DNA of 64,000 nucleotides, taken from assembly GCF_000422445.1 (NCBI RefSeq), contig NZ_AULU01000006.1, forward strand, positions 124,001 through 188,000, read 5' to 3'. This DNA comes from Paenibacillus assamensis DSM 18201 (GTDB lineage: Bacteria; Bacillota; Bacilli; Paenibacillales; Paenibacillaceae). A program made the translations under genes and the position numbers. The notes under the pieces were generated by a model. It was given only the letters and a program-made list of their open reading frames with translations, did not search any database and had not been told where the DNA came from. Shown here piece after piece: positions 20,120-28,721 of the stretch. Position 1 is the stretch's first letter. Every line of letters starts with the position of its first letter.

Positions 20120-21367
20120 TTACTCTCTTATCTGTCCAGTTCCGCTTATTCTGTACTTACTGGATGTCAATGCAGGTAGACCCATAGGCCCGCGAGCGTG
20201 TAGTTTCTGTGTGCTGATTCCGATCTCAGCGCCAAAGCCGAATTCGAAACCATCTGTAAAACGAGTCGATGCATTGTGGTATACAGCAGCTGCATCGACT
20301 TCTTGTAAGAAGCGAGCTGCATGCTCAGCATTCTCCGTTACAATACATTCAGAATGCTTTGTACCGTATTGGGTAATATGCTGCAATGCTTCGTCTAGAG
20401 ATTCGACGATTCGAATGTTAAGAATGTAGTCGTTATATTCGGTTCTGTAATCTTGCTCAGCTGCTAGTGTGATATTGCCAAGAAGCTGTTGTGTATGTGA
20501 GCAGCCTCGCAATTCCACATCACGTTCTTGAAAAGCTTGCAGCAGCTTTTTCGTTTGTTCCACAGCATAATCACGGTGTATGAGCAGCGTTTCCATCGAG
20601 TTACAAACGGAAGGGCGCTGAACTTTCGCATTATAAGCGATTTGATGAGCCATCTCAGCATCTGCACTAGCATCAATGAACGTGTGGCAAATACCAGCAC
20701 CTGTTTCAATTACAGGTACAGTAGCATTGCGCACCACATTTTGAATTAATGAGGCACCACCGCGAGGGATAACTACGTCCAAAATACCGTTTAAGGTCAA
20801 CATCTCATCTACAGATGCCCGATCTGCATCTTCAATATATTGCAAGGCATTTACAGGAATTGCGGTTTCGCGTAATGCTTGATGAAGTACAGCCACAATA
20901 CGTTTGTTCGTTTCCAGGGCAGCAGAGCCACCGCGTAGAACTACTGTATTTCCGGTCTTTAGGCAAAGCCCTGCTGCATCGACTGTTACGTTAGGGCGTG
21001 CCTCATAAATCATTCCGATGACACCTAGCGGTACACGTAGTTGCTCGATCTTAAGACCATTAGGGCGTTCGAACGCCTGCAGCACATCGCCAACAGGATC
21101 TGGCAATTCGACGATAAGGCGAAGCCCTTGTGCGATGTCAGCAATGCGTTCTTCGTTGAGGGCAAGTCGATCAAGCAGCGATGTGCTTGTTCCATTTGCT
21201 CTTCCTCGCTCCAAATCGAGTTGATTGGCTTCGATAATGGATTGTTGTTCTGTAATAAGCTGATCGGCCATGAGGAGCAATGCGTTATTTTTTTCTTCTG
21301 TCGTCAACCGATTCGTACTAACAGCCGCTTGCTTGGCAAGCAGTGCTTTATTTCTAACTTCACTCAT
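20120..21367 (-). CDS. proA: Gamma-glutamyl phosphate reductase
   Basis: The 415-residue aldehyde dehydrogenase-fold enzyme reduces gamma-glutamyl phosphate to glutamate semialdehyde with NADPH. Family signatures are visible: GVIGMIYEARPNVT, ILRGGSA-like TVVLRGGSAALETN, VIPRGGASLI, and the catalytic cysteine region VQRPSVCNSMETLL. The conserved TRFTDGFEFGFGAEIGIST and RGPMGL segments are near the C-terminus. It lies 84 bases after proB on the same strand with AGAGGAGG before its ATG, and ProB and ProA act in sequence. It shares the proline T-box control of proB. Confidence 0.95.
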   Translation of the reverse strand: MSEVRNKALLAKQAAVSTNRLTTEEKNNALLLMADQLITEQQSIIEANQLDLERGRANGTSTSLLDRLALNEERIADIAQGLRLIVELPDPVGDVLQAFERPNGLKIEQLRVPLGVIGMIYEARPNVTVDAAGLCLKTGNTVVLRGGSAALETNKRIVAVLHQALRETAIPVNALQYIEDADRASVDEMLTLNGILDVVIPRGGASLIQNVVRNATVPVIETGAGICHTFIDASADAEMAHQIAYNAKVQRPSVCNSMETLLIHRDYAVEQTKKLLQAFQERDVELRGCSHTQQLLGNITLAAEQDYRTEYNDYILNIRIVESLDEALQHITQYGTKHSECIVTENAEHAARFLQEVDAAAVYHNASTRFTDGFEFGFGAEIGISTQKLHARGPMGLPALTSSKYRISGTGQIRE

Positions 21368-21451
21368 CTTAGGTTCCTCCTCTTACATCTGTTCATCTAT
21401 GACTCCGTCTAATGTCAATGATAACTTAGTAATTCTGTTGATTAAGCATGC

Positions 21452-22552
21452 CTATCTTAATGTAACCCATTCATCTCTATGGATGACTTCAATACGGGGT
21501 ACGTTTAGCTTCTTAAGTACATCAACAGTTGTGCAGCCAGCCACTTGCTGCAATTGATCATGCTCATAATTAACGATTCCTCGACCAATCACTTTACCAT
21601 CGATACCCGTTACTTCAACGACATCCCCAGCGTGAAAATCACCTTGTACAAGATGAACGCCTACAGGGAGCAAGCTGGAGCCTTTTCCTAGCAATGCTTG
21701 TTCTGCACCTGCGTCGACAACAATGGTTCCGAGCGGGGTGGAATGGAAGCCAAGCCACTGTTTTTTAACAGGGAGACCATTTTGCTTTGTTGCAAAATAA
21801 GTGCCTGCACCAATTCCTTCTACCGCACGTCTCAAATCACCATCTTGTTGGACTCTTCCCACAAATGCCTTAACTCCGCCTCGCATCGCGATTTTAGCGG
21901 CATCCAATTTAGAACGCATTCCACCTGTACCGACTGTGCTTCCTGCACCACCAGCATAGCTGTAGATTTCTTCAGTGATCGTTTCAATATGTTCAAACTT
22001 TTTAGCATTCGGATCTTTGCGTGGATCTGCTGTATACAATCCATCTGTATCTGTAATAATGACAAGCTGATTCGCATGTACGAGATTAGCTACAAGTGCT
22101 GATAATGTGTCATTATCTCCGAACTTTAGCTCATCGACTGAAACCGTATCATTTTCATTGACGATAGGAATGACGCCTTGTTTGATTAGCTCTTCGATCG
22201 TCAACCATGCATTATGGCCGCGCTTGCGATTCGCAAAGTCCTGGCGTGTAAGTAAAATCTGAGCGGCAGTAACACCTTGCGAATTGAATTGCTCTTGATA
22301 CGCCTGCATCAGAAGTGCTTGACCGACAGCTGCAGCTGCCTGCTTCTCGTGAAGTTGTTTGGGACGAGTGCTGTAGCCGATTCGTGTGAAACCTGCTGCC
22401 ACTGCGCCAGAAGTAACAAGAACAACTTGGTGTCCATTCGCTATGATTGAAAGGAGCTCATTGGCATAGAAAGCAATTTTGCTGCGATCCAATCCGCCTT
22501 GCTCGGACGTTAATGAGCTGCTGCCTATTTTGACGACAATACGTTGATTCAT
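21452..22552 (-). CDS. proB: Glutamate 5-kinase with C-terminal PUA domain
   Basis: The protein has 366 residues. An amino-acid-kinase domain (about 1-260; VVKIGSSSL, GVIPIVNENDTVS, FGDNDTLSALVA, GTGGMRSKLDAA) is followed by a PUA domain (about 275-365). It makes gamma-glutamyl phosphate, the committed step of proline synthesis, and is usually feedback-inhibited by proline. The ATG at 22552 is chosen because GAAGGTG lies 6-7 bases upstream. A TTG at 22567 would start inside that binding site. The gene is preceded by a long leader with a T-box antiterminator and terminator, so transcription should respond to uncharged tRNA-Pro. Confidence 0.95.
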   Translation of the reverse strand: MNQRIVVKIGSSSLTSEQGGLDRSKIAFYANELLSIIANGHQVVLVTSGAVAAGFTRIGYSTRPKQLHEKQAAAAVGQALLMQAYQEQFNSQGVTAAQILLTRQDFANRKRGHNAWLTIEELIKQGVIPIVNENDTVSVDELKFGDNDTLSALVANLVHANQLVIITDTDGLYTADPRKDPNAKKFEHIETITEEIYSYAGGAGSTVGTGGMRSKLDAAKIAMRGGVKAFVGRVQQDGDLRRAVEGIGAGTYFATKQNGLPVKKQWLGFHSTPLGTIVVDAGAEQALLGKGSSLLPVGVHLVQGDFHAGDVVEVTGIDGKVIGRGIVNYEHDQLQQVAGCTTVDVLKKLNVPRIEVIHRDEWVTLR

Positions 22553-22697
22553 CGGATTCACCTTCAATAATTCTTTAGGTTAGCAAGTGATTAGGTACAA
22601 GTCATCTAAATCAGCTAAATCTAATTATGATGCGTTACGTGAGCAGGAAGTGTAATCATGTATCAAGAAGCTGTTCATGAATCATCAACATAACAAC

Positions 22698-22731
22698 AAA
22701 AAAGACTTCCGTCCAATAAAGGACGAAAGTC
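22698..22731 (-). terminator. T-box attenuator terminator of proBA
   Basis: On the minus strand, GACTTTCGTCC and GGACGGAAGTC form an 11-bp stem with one G-T wobble and a 6-nt loop, directly followed by TTTTTT. It lies just downstream of the T-box core. Confidence 0.93.
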
Positions 22732-23051
22732 TGGGCTTCCGCGGTACCACCTTAGTTGAAGAAACGGAATGTTATGTACATCCAGATAACAAACCGAGAA
22801 TCTTCCTGCTTTATCCAATAACGGTGGAGTTCCGTTCAGGTCAGGACTTATCGCATACATGCAACTGACATGAGATAGCCTGTTGCCATTGCGAGTACAT
22901 TCCATACTGACCGCTCAAGGGTAGGTTTCGACGAGGGGACACGGCGGGGCTTGCAGCCGGTGGCTCCCGCTCTCTAATCGTGTCTGAACTCGTGTACTGG
23001 TCCTGTCATCGCGTTTCATGATTAGATTTCTTGTATTTCACTGCTTAATTT
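22698..23051 (-). promoter_or_regulatory. Proline-specific T-box leader of proBA
   Basis: Read on the minus strand, the leader has a stem I region with the AGAGAG bulge element (about 22972-22977) and a specifier CCU followed by A in GAAACCTACCC (specifier at 22923-22925). The T-box core AAGGTGGTACCGCGG (about 22739-22753) comes next, then an overlapping terminator. CCU is a proline codon, matching the downstream proline genes. Uncharged tRNA-Pro would pair with the specifier and with the T-box bulge to favour readthrough. B. subtilis proBA is also T-box controlled. The 5' boundary is taken from the predicted promoter. Confidence 0.92.
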
Positions 23052-23057
23052 CTCAGT

Positions 23058-23086
23058 AGTTTACCATGAGATTACATCGCTGTAAA
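23058..23086 (-). promoter_or_regulatory. Predicted sigma-A promoter of the proBA T-box transcript
   Basis: On the minus strand, TTTACA (23081-23086) and TAAACT (23058-23063) are exactly 17 bases apart. They match the sigma-A -35 at 5 of 6 and the -10 at 4 of 6 positions, and sit just upstream of stem I. A TATAAT at 23109-23114 lacks a properly spaced -35. Confidence 0.6.
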
Positions 23087-23143
23087 GGAGTGAAACGACT
23101 GTATTCCTATTATAATCAGTTTACGCGTTTAGAGCGAACAATA

Positions 23144-24340
23144 TTAACCGAATAACCGTAGTTTGCCTATACGGTCAATAGCTTCTTGCAAGCGTGCATG
23201 ATCAGCAAGTAGGCCGACTCGTACATATCCTTCTCCATGTGTACCGAAACCGATGCCAGGTGCTACGACTACATTTGCTTGTTCCAGCAATATATCGGCA
23301 AAAGAAGCAGAGTTGTAGCCAGTAGGTACGGGCAACCATGCGAAAAAGGAACCTGGTGATGGTGTAGCTTCCCAACCTATTGATTTCATCGTATCGAACA
23401 GCGTATTGCGGCGCGTCTCATACGTATGTACTAGATCATACACGCATTGTTGTGAACCGTTAAGAGCTGCTGCCGCAGCATCTTGAACAGCTCCAAACAA
23501 GCTGACATACATATGATCTTGCATGAGGTTAATGAGTCTAATGAGTTCAGCATTCCCAACTGCAAATGCTACACGCCATCCAGCCATATTATACGTTTTG
23601 GACATGGTATAGAATTCTATACCGACTTCCTTTGCGCCAGGCGTTTGAAGGAAGCTAATCGGTGTATGGCCATCGAAGCCAATCGCACCGTATGCAAAGT
23701 CGCTAGCCACTACAATTTGATTGCGTTGGGCAAACTCTACGGTTTGTTCATAAAAGGCTGCATTTGCAATTGCAGATGTTGGATTGTTAGGATAATTTAA
23801 AAACATCAGCTTAGCACGTTTTAATGTATCACTTGATATAGCATCATAATCGGGCAAGTAGTCATTGGATTCTGTCAATGGCATCATAGCCATTTCAGCT
23901 CCTGCTAGAGCAACACCAGACCAATAGTCCGGGTAACCGGGATCAGGAACTAAACATACATCGCCTGGGTTGAGCAAAATTTGACTAATTTCAACGAGCC
24001 CTGTCTTTCCACCGAACAAAACGGCTACTTCCGTCTCAGGATCAAGCGTAACTTGATAATCTTCCAAGTACCGTTTTGCAACAGCTTCCTTCAAAAAGGA
24101 GAAGCCACTGAAGGGTGGATAACGATGGTACACTGGCTTCTCTACTGCTGTTTTCATGGCCTGGACAATATGATCAGGTGTAGGAAGGTCAGGATTGCCT
24201 TGCCCTAAATTAATAACGTCATGGCCTGCTGACATACGTGCATTCGCCTTTTTAACCAATTGTGCAAAAAACTGCGTCGGCAAATGCTGCATGCGCGACG
24301 CAGGAACGATAGGAAAGGAACTTTTAGAGCTCAAGGTCAT
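23144..24340 (-). CDS. mtnE: PLP-dependent class I/II aminotransferase, probable methionine-salvage MtnE
   Basis: The 398-residue fold-type I aminotransferase has NLGQGNPDLPTP near the N-terminus, the DPGYPDYWSG loop, FLNYPNNPTSA, and the PLP lysine in YTMSKTYNMAGWRVAF. The conserved C-terminal arginine appears in GEGYVRVGL. In Bacillus the order mtnU, mtnE, mtnW-X-B places such an enzyme last in methionine salvage, converting ketomethiobutyrate to methionine. Here mtnU is upstream and mtnWXB downstream, so context supports MtnE, though PatA-like substrates cannot be excluded. The ATG at 24340 is chosen because homology begins there. The open frame extends 50 codons upstream without aminotransferase-like sequence. 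Confidence 0.8.
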   Translation of the reverse strand: MTLSSKSSFPIVPASRMQHLPTQFFAQLVKKANARMSAGHDVINLGQGNPDLPTPDHIVQAMKTAVEKPVYHRYPPFSGFSFLKEAVAKRYLEDYQVTLDPETEVAVLFGGKTGLVEISQILLNPGDVCLVPDPGYPDYWSGVALAGAEMAMMPLTESNDYLPDYDAISSDTLKRAKLMFLNYPNNPTSAIANAAFYEQTVEFAQRNQIVVASDFAYGAIGFDGHTPISFLQTPGAKEVGIEFYTMSKTYNMAGWRVAFAVGNAELIRLINLMQDHMYVSLFGAVQDAAAAALNGSQQCVYDLVHTYETRRNTLFDTMKSIGWEATPSPGSFFAWLPVPTGYNSASFADILLEQANVVVAPGIGFGTHGEGYVRVGLLADHARLQEAIDRIGKLRLFG

Positions 24341-24374
24341 TCTTAATCTCACACTCCGGAATATGATTTGAGAT

Positions 24375-24463
24375 AACATGCTTATGCATGCACATAATTG
24401 TGCAGTGTTAGCTTCAGCGATTAGGCCGATAATACTTGCCTTAAGTCGATAATTTAGCATGTT
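24375..24463 (-). other. Inverted-repeat leader upstream of the mtnE-like gene
   Basis: The arms AGCATGTT (24456-24463) and AACATGCT (24375-24382) can close a stem around about 70 nt. That interval contains a perfect hairpin TGCACA-TAAT-TGTGCA (24389-24404). It does not match the SAM-I (S-box) pattern expected for methionine-salvage genes. A regulatory role is unproven. Confidence 0.4.
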
Positions 24464-24531
24464 TTTCCTAGTGTGTACAGCTTTTTGCACAAATTAGCGA
24501 ACTGCAATTGAATAGCTAAGCAGCAAAACGA

Positions 24532-25068
24532 TTATTGTTGTTCTGCACCTGGCAGCATAGGCTTCATTAGCTCTTCCATGAAAGGCTGGACATTGTGTTT
24601 GAATTCAAGCAGAAATGGTTTGCGTTCAGGTGTAAACACGAGCAGTAATGGCTGCTTGTCCGGGCAGTAGATCAAGAACACATCCTTCGTTTGTAATTCA
24701 AGCCTCGGCAGTTTGATCTGGTATGGATTGGCAAGGGCGATGCGAACGATATAACCACATTTACTTCCTATATTTAACTGTGGAGAAAGGCCGGTTACCG
24801 ATTGCAGCCATTTTGTGGCTTCTGCTTGAATAGCGGGTGTGTTAGGTATCGTTTTGACGATCCGTTCTTGCTGCATATCAAATAGTTGCACTTGCGGCAA
24901 AGGTTGTGTTGGTTGCTCGGGTAAGACTGTTTGAGCAGAGTGCGGCTGTGTATTATGCTGATGTTCTGGAATAGCTGATACAACATTCGGTGTTAAGGTG
25001 AGCAGGACAGCGCTTAGAAAGATACATATTTTACGAAAAGCTTTGACTTGTGCAGCTGATAAATTCAT
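24532..25068 (-). CDS. Secreted protein of unknown function
   Basis: The protein has 178 residues. A lysine/arginine N-terminus and a hydrophobic stretch (about 12-31, ending VVSA) make a probable signal peptide, with cleavage near A32. A His/Gln/Pro-rich linker (about 33-60) follows, then a compact domain (about 65-178) with two cysteines (GSKCGYIV and LIYCPDKQ) that could pair outside the cell. I do not recognise the domain. TAGGAGT precedes the ATG. It lies between mtnE and divergent mtnU, but nothing links it to methionine salvage. Confidence 0.7.
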   Translation of the reverse strand: MNLSAAQVKAFRKICIFLSAVLLTLTPNVVSAIPEHQHNTQPHSAQTVLPEQPTQPLPQVQLFDMQQERIVKTIPNTPAIQAEATKWLQSVTGLSPQLNIGSKCGYIVRIALANPYQIKLPRLELQTKDVFLIYCPDKQPLLLVFTPERKPFLLEFKHNVQPFMEELMKPMLPGAEQQ

Positions 25069-25215
25069 ACGTCAACTCCTAACGATGGATCTGTAGTGGC
25101 CAAAACAGTAAGAAATAAATGGCGAGTCGGAAACTGCTTTCCTTACTGTACCCATCTTGACGTGTTTCCATGAAAGGGTATGATGGTAGAAACTACACAT
25201 TTTGGAGGGGCGTCG

Positions 25216-26034
25216 ATGAACAAGACGTGGAATGTATGCGCTATTCAGATGAATATTCGAATTGGTGAGCCAGAACGAAATGTAGAAGAAGTTATAAAAC
25301 AGATTGAAGCGGCAGTTGCAGCTCATATGCCTGATGTAATTGTCCTGCCCGAAATGTGGAATACAGGCTATGCACTTGACCGTGTACATGAGTTAGCAGA
25401 TGAAGATGGAAAGCAAACTTTGAAGCTGCTGTCTGAAATGGCATCCTTGCATCATGTGCATATTGTTGGTGGATCTGTAGCTGTAAAAGAGGAGGGGCAA
25501 ATTCGCAATCGTTCTTATGTAGTTAATAAAAAGGGTGAGTTGGTACATTCCTACGACAAAGCCCATTTATTTAAATTAATGGATGAACATGTTCACTTAC
25601 ATAGCGGAAATGAGCTAGGCATATTCGAATTAGATGGAGTAAAATGCGGCATTATTATTTGTTACGATTTACGTTTTCCGGAGTATATCCGCAGTTTGGC
25701 ATTGCAGCATATAGAAGTACTGTTTGTCCCTGCTCAGTGGCCAAATCCACGACTTCATCATTGGAAAACCTTGTTGACAGCACGTGCGATTGAGAACCAA
25801 ATGTATGTGGTTGCCTGCAATCGGATGGGGACGAGTATTGGCTCTGACGGCAAGCCAACTTCTTTCTTTGGTCATTCGATGATCATTGATCCATGGGGCG
25901 AGTTGATTGTAGAGGGAGATGACCAAGAACGTCTAATTCAAGGTGAACTCACGATTTCATTGGTGCAGGAGGTTCGCAGTCGAATTCCCGTGTTCGAGGA
26001 TAGACGTGATGGTCTGTATCAATTACAAAAGTAA
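25216..26034 (+). CDS. mtnU: Nitrilase-family carbon-nitrogen hydrolase (omega-amidase, MtnU-like)
   Basis: The 272-residue nitrilase-superfamily protein carries the Glu-Lys-Cys triad in LPEMWNTGY, YDKAHLF and IICYDLRFPE. The family includes omega-amidases that hydrolyse 2-oxoglutaramate or 2-oxosuccinamate. In Bacillus, mtnU adjoins mtnE, whose glutamine-dependent transamination makes such an amide. That pairing is conserved here, with the two genes flanking one secreted-protein gene. The ATG at 25216 is chosen because GGAGGGG (25204-25210) precedes it; an earlier in-frame ATG at 25180 has no binding site. Confidence 0.88.
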   Translation: MNKTWNVCAIQMNIRIGEPERNVEEVIKQIEAAVAAHMPDVIVLPEMWNTGYALDRVHELADEDGKQTLKLLSEMASLHHVHIVGGSVAVKEEGQIRNRSYVVNKKGELVHSYDKAHLFKLMDEHVHLHSGNELGIFELDGVKCGIIICYDLRFPEYIRSLALQHIEVLFVPAQWPNPRLHHWKTLLTARAIENQMYVVACNRMGTSIGSDGKPTSFFGHSMIIDPWGELIVEGDDQERLIQGELTISLVQEVRSRIPVFEDRRDGLYQLQK

Positions 26035-26071
26035 ATACATATACCCTTTTAGATATTTGGGTTAGAGGAAT

Positions 26072-26109
26072 AAGAGGAGGGCTGAGAACAAAGACCTCCT
26101 CTTTCTTTT
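26072..26109. terminator. Bidirectional terminator between mtnU and the LysR gene
   Basis: The arms AAGAGGAGG (26072-26080) and CCTCCTCTT (26095-26103) are perfect complements followed by TCTTTT, lying between convergent genes. Confidence 0.8.
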
Positions 26110-26111
26110 GG

Positions 26112-27086
26112 CTAATTTATCGTCGTAGACGGTAAGCTGTTCGTTGTTGCTGCACGGACACGACTGCCGAATTGGGCGCTCAATGTATCTTGCAGCGTTT
26201 CTTTAAATGCTTCTGCTGCCTTAGACATATATCTGCCGCTCCGATAGGCCAGTACGAGCGTGCGGGCAGGCTGCCCTTCAAGCGCGACATATTGTGGAAC
26301 GAACTCGCTCCGTGGTGCTGTCGCAATAAAGGCTGGAACAAGCGCCACCCCCATTCCTGTAGCAACGAGTGATTGAACTGTCTCAATATTACTACTCTCA
26401 AATACAATTCGCGGCTCGAAGCCAGCTTGACTACAAAGATCCATTGTAATTTGCCTGAAACCTTGACCTCGCTTTAAAAATATAAAAGGCTCATCCTTAA
26501 CATCTGCAAGCGGTATAGCAGTTGTTCCGGTAGATGATTCAGTTACATTCACCGCAGCCAACCGATGGTTCCTTGGTACGGCAAGTACAATTTCTTCTTC
26601 CAATATAGGCTCATATTCGAGTGATGGATCTGACAAGGGAAGCGATACTAGGCAAAGATCGTTTTTTCCTTGTGCCGTTAATTTCACTAGATTGGAAGTA
26701 GACGGTTCCTCGGTAAGGACAAGCTCGATATCAGGATATCTGCGATGAAAGGATGGCAGCACATGCGGCAGCAGGTGCGAGCCTGTAATAGGCATCGTGC
26801 CTATTGTTACTTTTCCTGCTTTCGTTTGGGAAATATCATACATCTCTTTTTTGAGCTGCTCAAGAGAGTCTACAATCGCTTGTGCACGTTCAACGAATAC
26901 CGTTCCAGCGTGAGTCAGTTCTACGGAATTGGTCGTTCGTTGGAACAATAGAACGCCTATTTCCTTTTCTAGCTTGGACAACTGTTGGCTCAATGAAGGC
27001 TGTGCGATATGAAGCTTTTCTGCAGCACGAGAGAAATTACGCTCCTCCGCAATCTGAATGGCGTATTGTAATTGTCTTATTTCCAT
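26112..27086 (-). CDS. LysR-family transcriptional regulator
   Basis: The 324-residue LysR-type regulator has an N-terminal winged helix-turn-helix (about 1-60; RNFSRAAEKLHIAQPSLSQQLSKLE) and a periplasmic-binding-like effector domain (about 90-300). It is divergent from leuC across a 190-bp gap. LysR regulators often control the divergent gene, so control of leuCD is plausible, with an effector such as a leucine-pathway intermediate; this is inference. Two nearby ATGs compete, and the second (27086) has the proper 9-base spacing from GAGGAGGG. CcpC or CysL-like roles cannot be excluded by sequence alone. Confidence 0.88.
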   Translation of the reverse strand: MEIRQLQYAIQIAEERNFSRAAEKLHIAQPSLSQQLSKLEKEIGVLLFQRTTNSVELTHAGTVFVERAQAIVDSLEQLKKEMYDISQTKAGKVTIGTMPITGSHLLPHVLPSFHRRYPDIELVLTEEPSTSNLVKLTAQGKNDLCLVSLPLSDPSLEYEPILEEEIVLAVPRNHRLAAVNVTESSTGTTAIPLADVKDEPFIFLKRGQGFRQITMDLCSQAGFEPRIVFESSNIETVQSLVATGMGVALVPAFIATAPRSEFVPQYVALEGQPARTLVLAYRSGRYMSKAAEAFKETLQDTLSAQFGSRVRAATTNSLPSTTIN

Positions 27087-27142
27087 AAGCATATGCCCTC
27101 CTCTTTATAGTCTTAACCTATCAATATTATAGATATTATATC

Positions 27143-27172
27143 TTGGAACAATTAAGAAAGAAATGGTATATT
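27143..27172 (+). promoter_or_regulatory. Predicted leuC promoter
   Basis: TTGGAA (27143-27148), an 18-base spacer and TATATT (27167-27172) preceded by TGG form a sigma-A-like promoter with an extended -10. An AT-rich stretch with repeated TATTATA (about 27125-27139) just upstream is a possible LysR-type site. Confidence 0.5.
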
Positions 27173-27282
27173 GAGTCCCAAGATAAATAGATTTATGCAG
27201 TTAATGCGGGACGAACGCATCTGACTTCACAGAGAAACGTAAAGAGAGAGAATTTGCAAATCACTTGATGAGGTGAGGAAAC

Positions 27283-28704
27283 ATGTCTAAGAAGACACTA
27301 TACGAAAAAATTTGGGATCAGCACGTCATTGTACAGGAAACAGGAAAGCCTAGCATTTTATATATTGACTTGCATCTTGTTCATGAAGTTACTTCTCCAC
27401 AGGCATTTGAAGGTTTGCGCTTGAGCGGTCGTCCGGTCCGTCGCCCAGATTTGACGTATGCGACAATGGACCATAACGTTCCAACGAAAGACCGCTTCAA
27501 TATTACAGACCCTATTTCCAAACAACAAATTGATACACTTTCACAGAACTGCGCTGATTTTGGTGTTCGTTTGTTTGACTTGAATGATATCGATCAAGGT
27601 GTTGTTCACGTCATGGGACCAGAGATTGGATTGACGCATCCGGGCAAGACTATCGTTTGCGGTGACAGCCATACTTCTACACACGGTGCGTTTGGTGCGT
27701 TGGCATTTGGTATCGGAACGAGTGAAGTAGAGCACGTATTGGCAACACAATGCTTGCAGCAAGCGAAGTCGAAGACGATGGAAATTCGTTTTGTTGGCAA
27801 GCGCAATGTAGGCGTGACAGCGAAGGATATGATTCTCGGTGTTATTGCTAAATATGGAACAGACTTTGCGACTGGATATGTCATTGAATATACAGGTGAT
27901 GCGATTCGTGAGCTTACGATGGAAGAGCGTATGACCGTATGCAACATGTCCATCGAGGGGGGAGCTCGTGCTGGTATTATTGCTCCAGATGAGACTACTT
28001 TCAATTATTTGCGGGGGCGTCAATATGTACCGCAAGATGAAGCTTATGACGCAGCTGTGGAACACTGGAAGCATCTTGTAACAGATGAGGGAGCTTTCTA
28101 TGATGTTGTTATTGAGTTCGATGTTGAATCATTGATTCCACAAGTAACGTGGGGAACGAGTCCAGGTATGGGTACAGACATTACGGCAGCTGTTCCAAAC
28201 CCTGTAGAGATGGAGACAGAGAACGAGCGTAAAGCATCTGAGAAAGCTTTGGAGTATATGGCCCTTACGCCAGGGACACCAATGACAGAGATAGAAATTG
28301 ACTATGTATTCATCGGATCATGTACAAATGGACGTATAGAAGACTTGCGTGCGGCTGCTGCTGTGGCTAAAGGTCATACCGTTAGTGATCGCGTAACTGC
28401 AATTGTTGTACCTGGATCTGGACGTGTGAAGATGCAGGCAGAACGTGAAGGTCTTGACCGCATCTTTACGGAAGCAGGATTTGAATGGCGTGAAGCGGGC
28501 TGCAGTATGTGCTTGGCGATGAATCCTGACGTGCTTCAGCCAGGTCAGCGCTGCGCATCTACATCGAACCGTAACTTTGAGGGTCGTCAAGGTCGCGGTG
28601 GACGTACACATCTCGTATCCCCAGCGATGGCAGCAGCTGCTGCGATTAAGGGTCGCTTCTTCGATGTACGCAATTGGGAATTCAAAGCAGAAGTATTAAA
28701 CTAG
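27283..28704 (+). CDS. leuC: 3-isopropylmalate dehydratase large subunit
   Basis: The 473-residue aconitase-superfamily protein has DHNVPT and [19 protein letters not shown] near the N-terminus. The three cluster cysteines lie in IGSCTNGR and CSMCLAMNP, for a [4Fe-4S] centre. With LeuD it isomerises 2- and 3-isopropylmalate in leucine synthesis. The ATG follows GAGGTGAGG. leuD starts 18 bases later. The other leucine genes (leuA, leuB) are not in this window, so leuCD is separated from them here. Confidence 0.96.
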   Translation: MSKKTLYEKIWDQHVIVQETGKPSILYIDLHLVHEVTSPQAFEGLRLSGRPVRRPDLTYATMDHNVPTKDRFNITDPISKQQIDTLSQNCADFGVRLFDLNDIDQGVVHVMGPEIGLTHPGKTIVCGDSHTSTHGAFGALAFGIGTSEVEHVLATQCLQQAKSKTMEIRFVGKRNVGVTAKDMILGVIAKYGTDFATGYVIEYTGDAIRELTMEERMTVCNMSIEGGARAGIIAPDETTFNYLRGRQYVPQDEAYDAAVEHWKHLVTDEGAFYDVVIEFDVESLIPQVTWGTSPGMGTDITAAVPNPVEMETENERKASEKALEYMALTPGTPMTEIEIDYVFIGSCTNGRIEDLRAAAAVAKGHTVSDRVTAIVVPGSGRVKMQAEREGLDRIFTEAGFEWREAGCSMCLAMNPDVLQPGQRCASTSNRNFEGRQGRGGRTHLVSPAMAAAAAIKGRFFDVRNWEFKAEVLN

Positions 28705-28721
28705 TAGAGGAGGACGAACAG

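Noticed and set aside
22675-22905. 76-codon minus-strand open frame
   Set aside because: It lies entirely within the proBA T-box leader and terminator, has no binding site, and its sequence is explained by RNA structure.
23109-23114. TATAAT on the minus strand upstream of proBA
   Set aside because: No -35 at 16-18 bases. The pair TTTACA/TAAACT at 17 bases lies closer to the T-box and is preferred.
24341-24490. 50-residue N-terminal extension of the MtnE-like aminotransferase
   Set aside because: The extension has no aminotransferase homology by eye, overlaps leader-type inverted repeats, and lacks a binding site at its first ATG.
24341-24531. SAM-I riboswitch before the mtnE-like gene
   Set aside because: The conserved S-box core was looked for and not found, although other inverted repeats are present.
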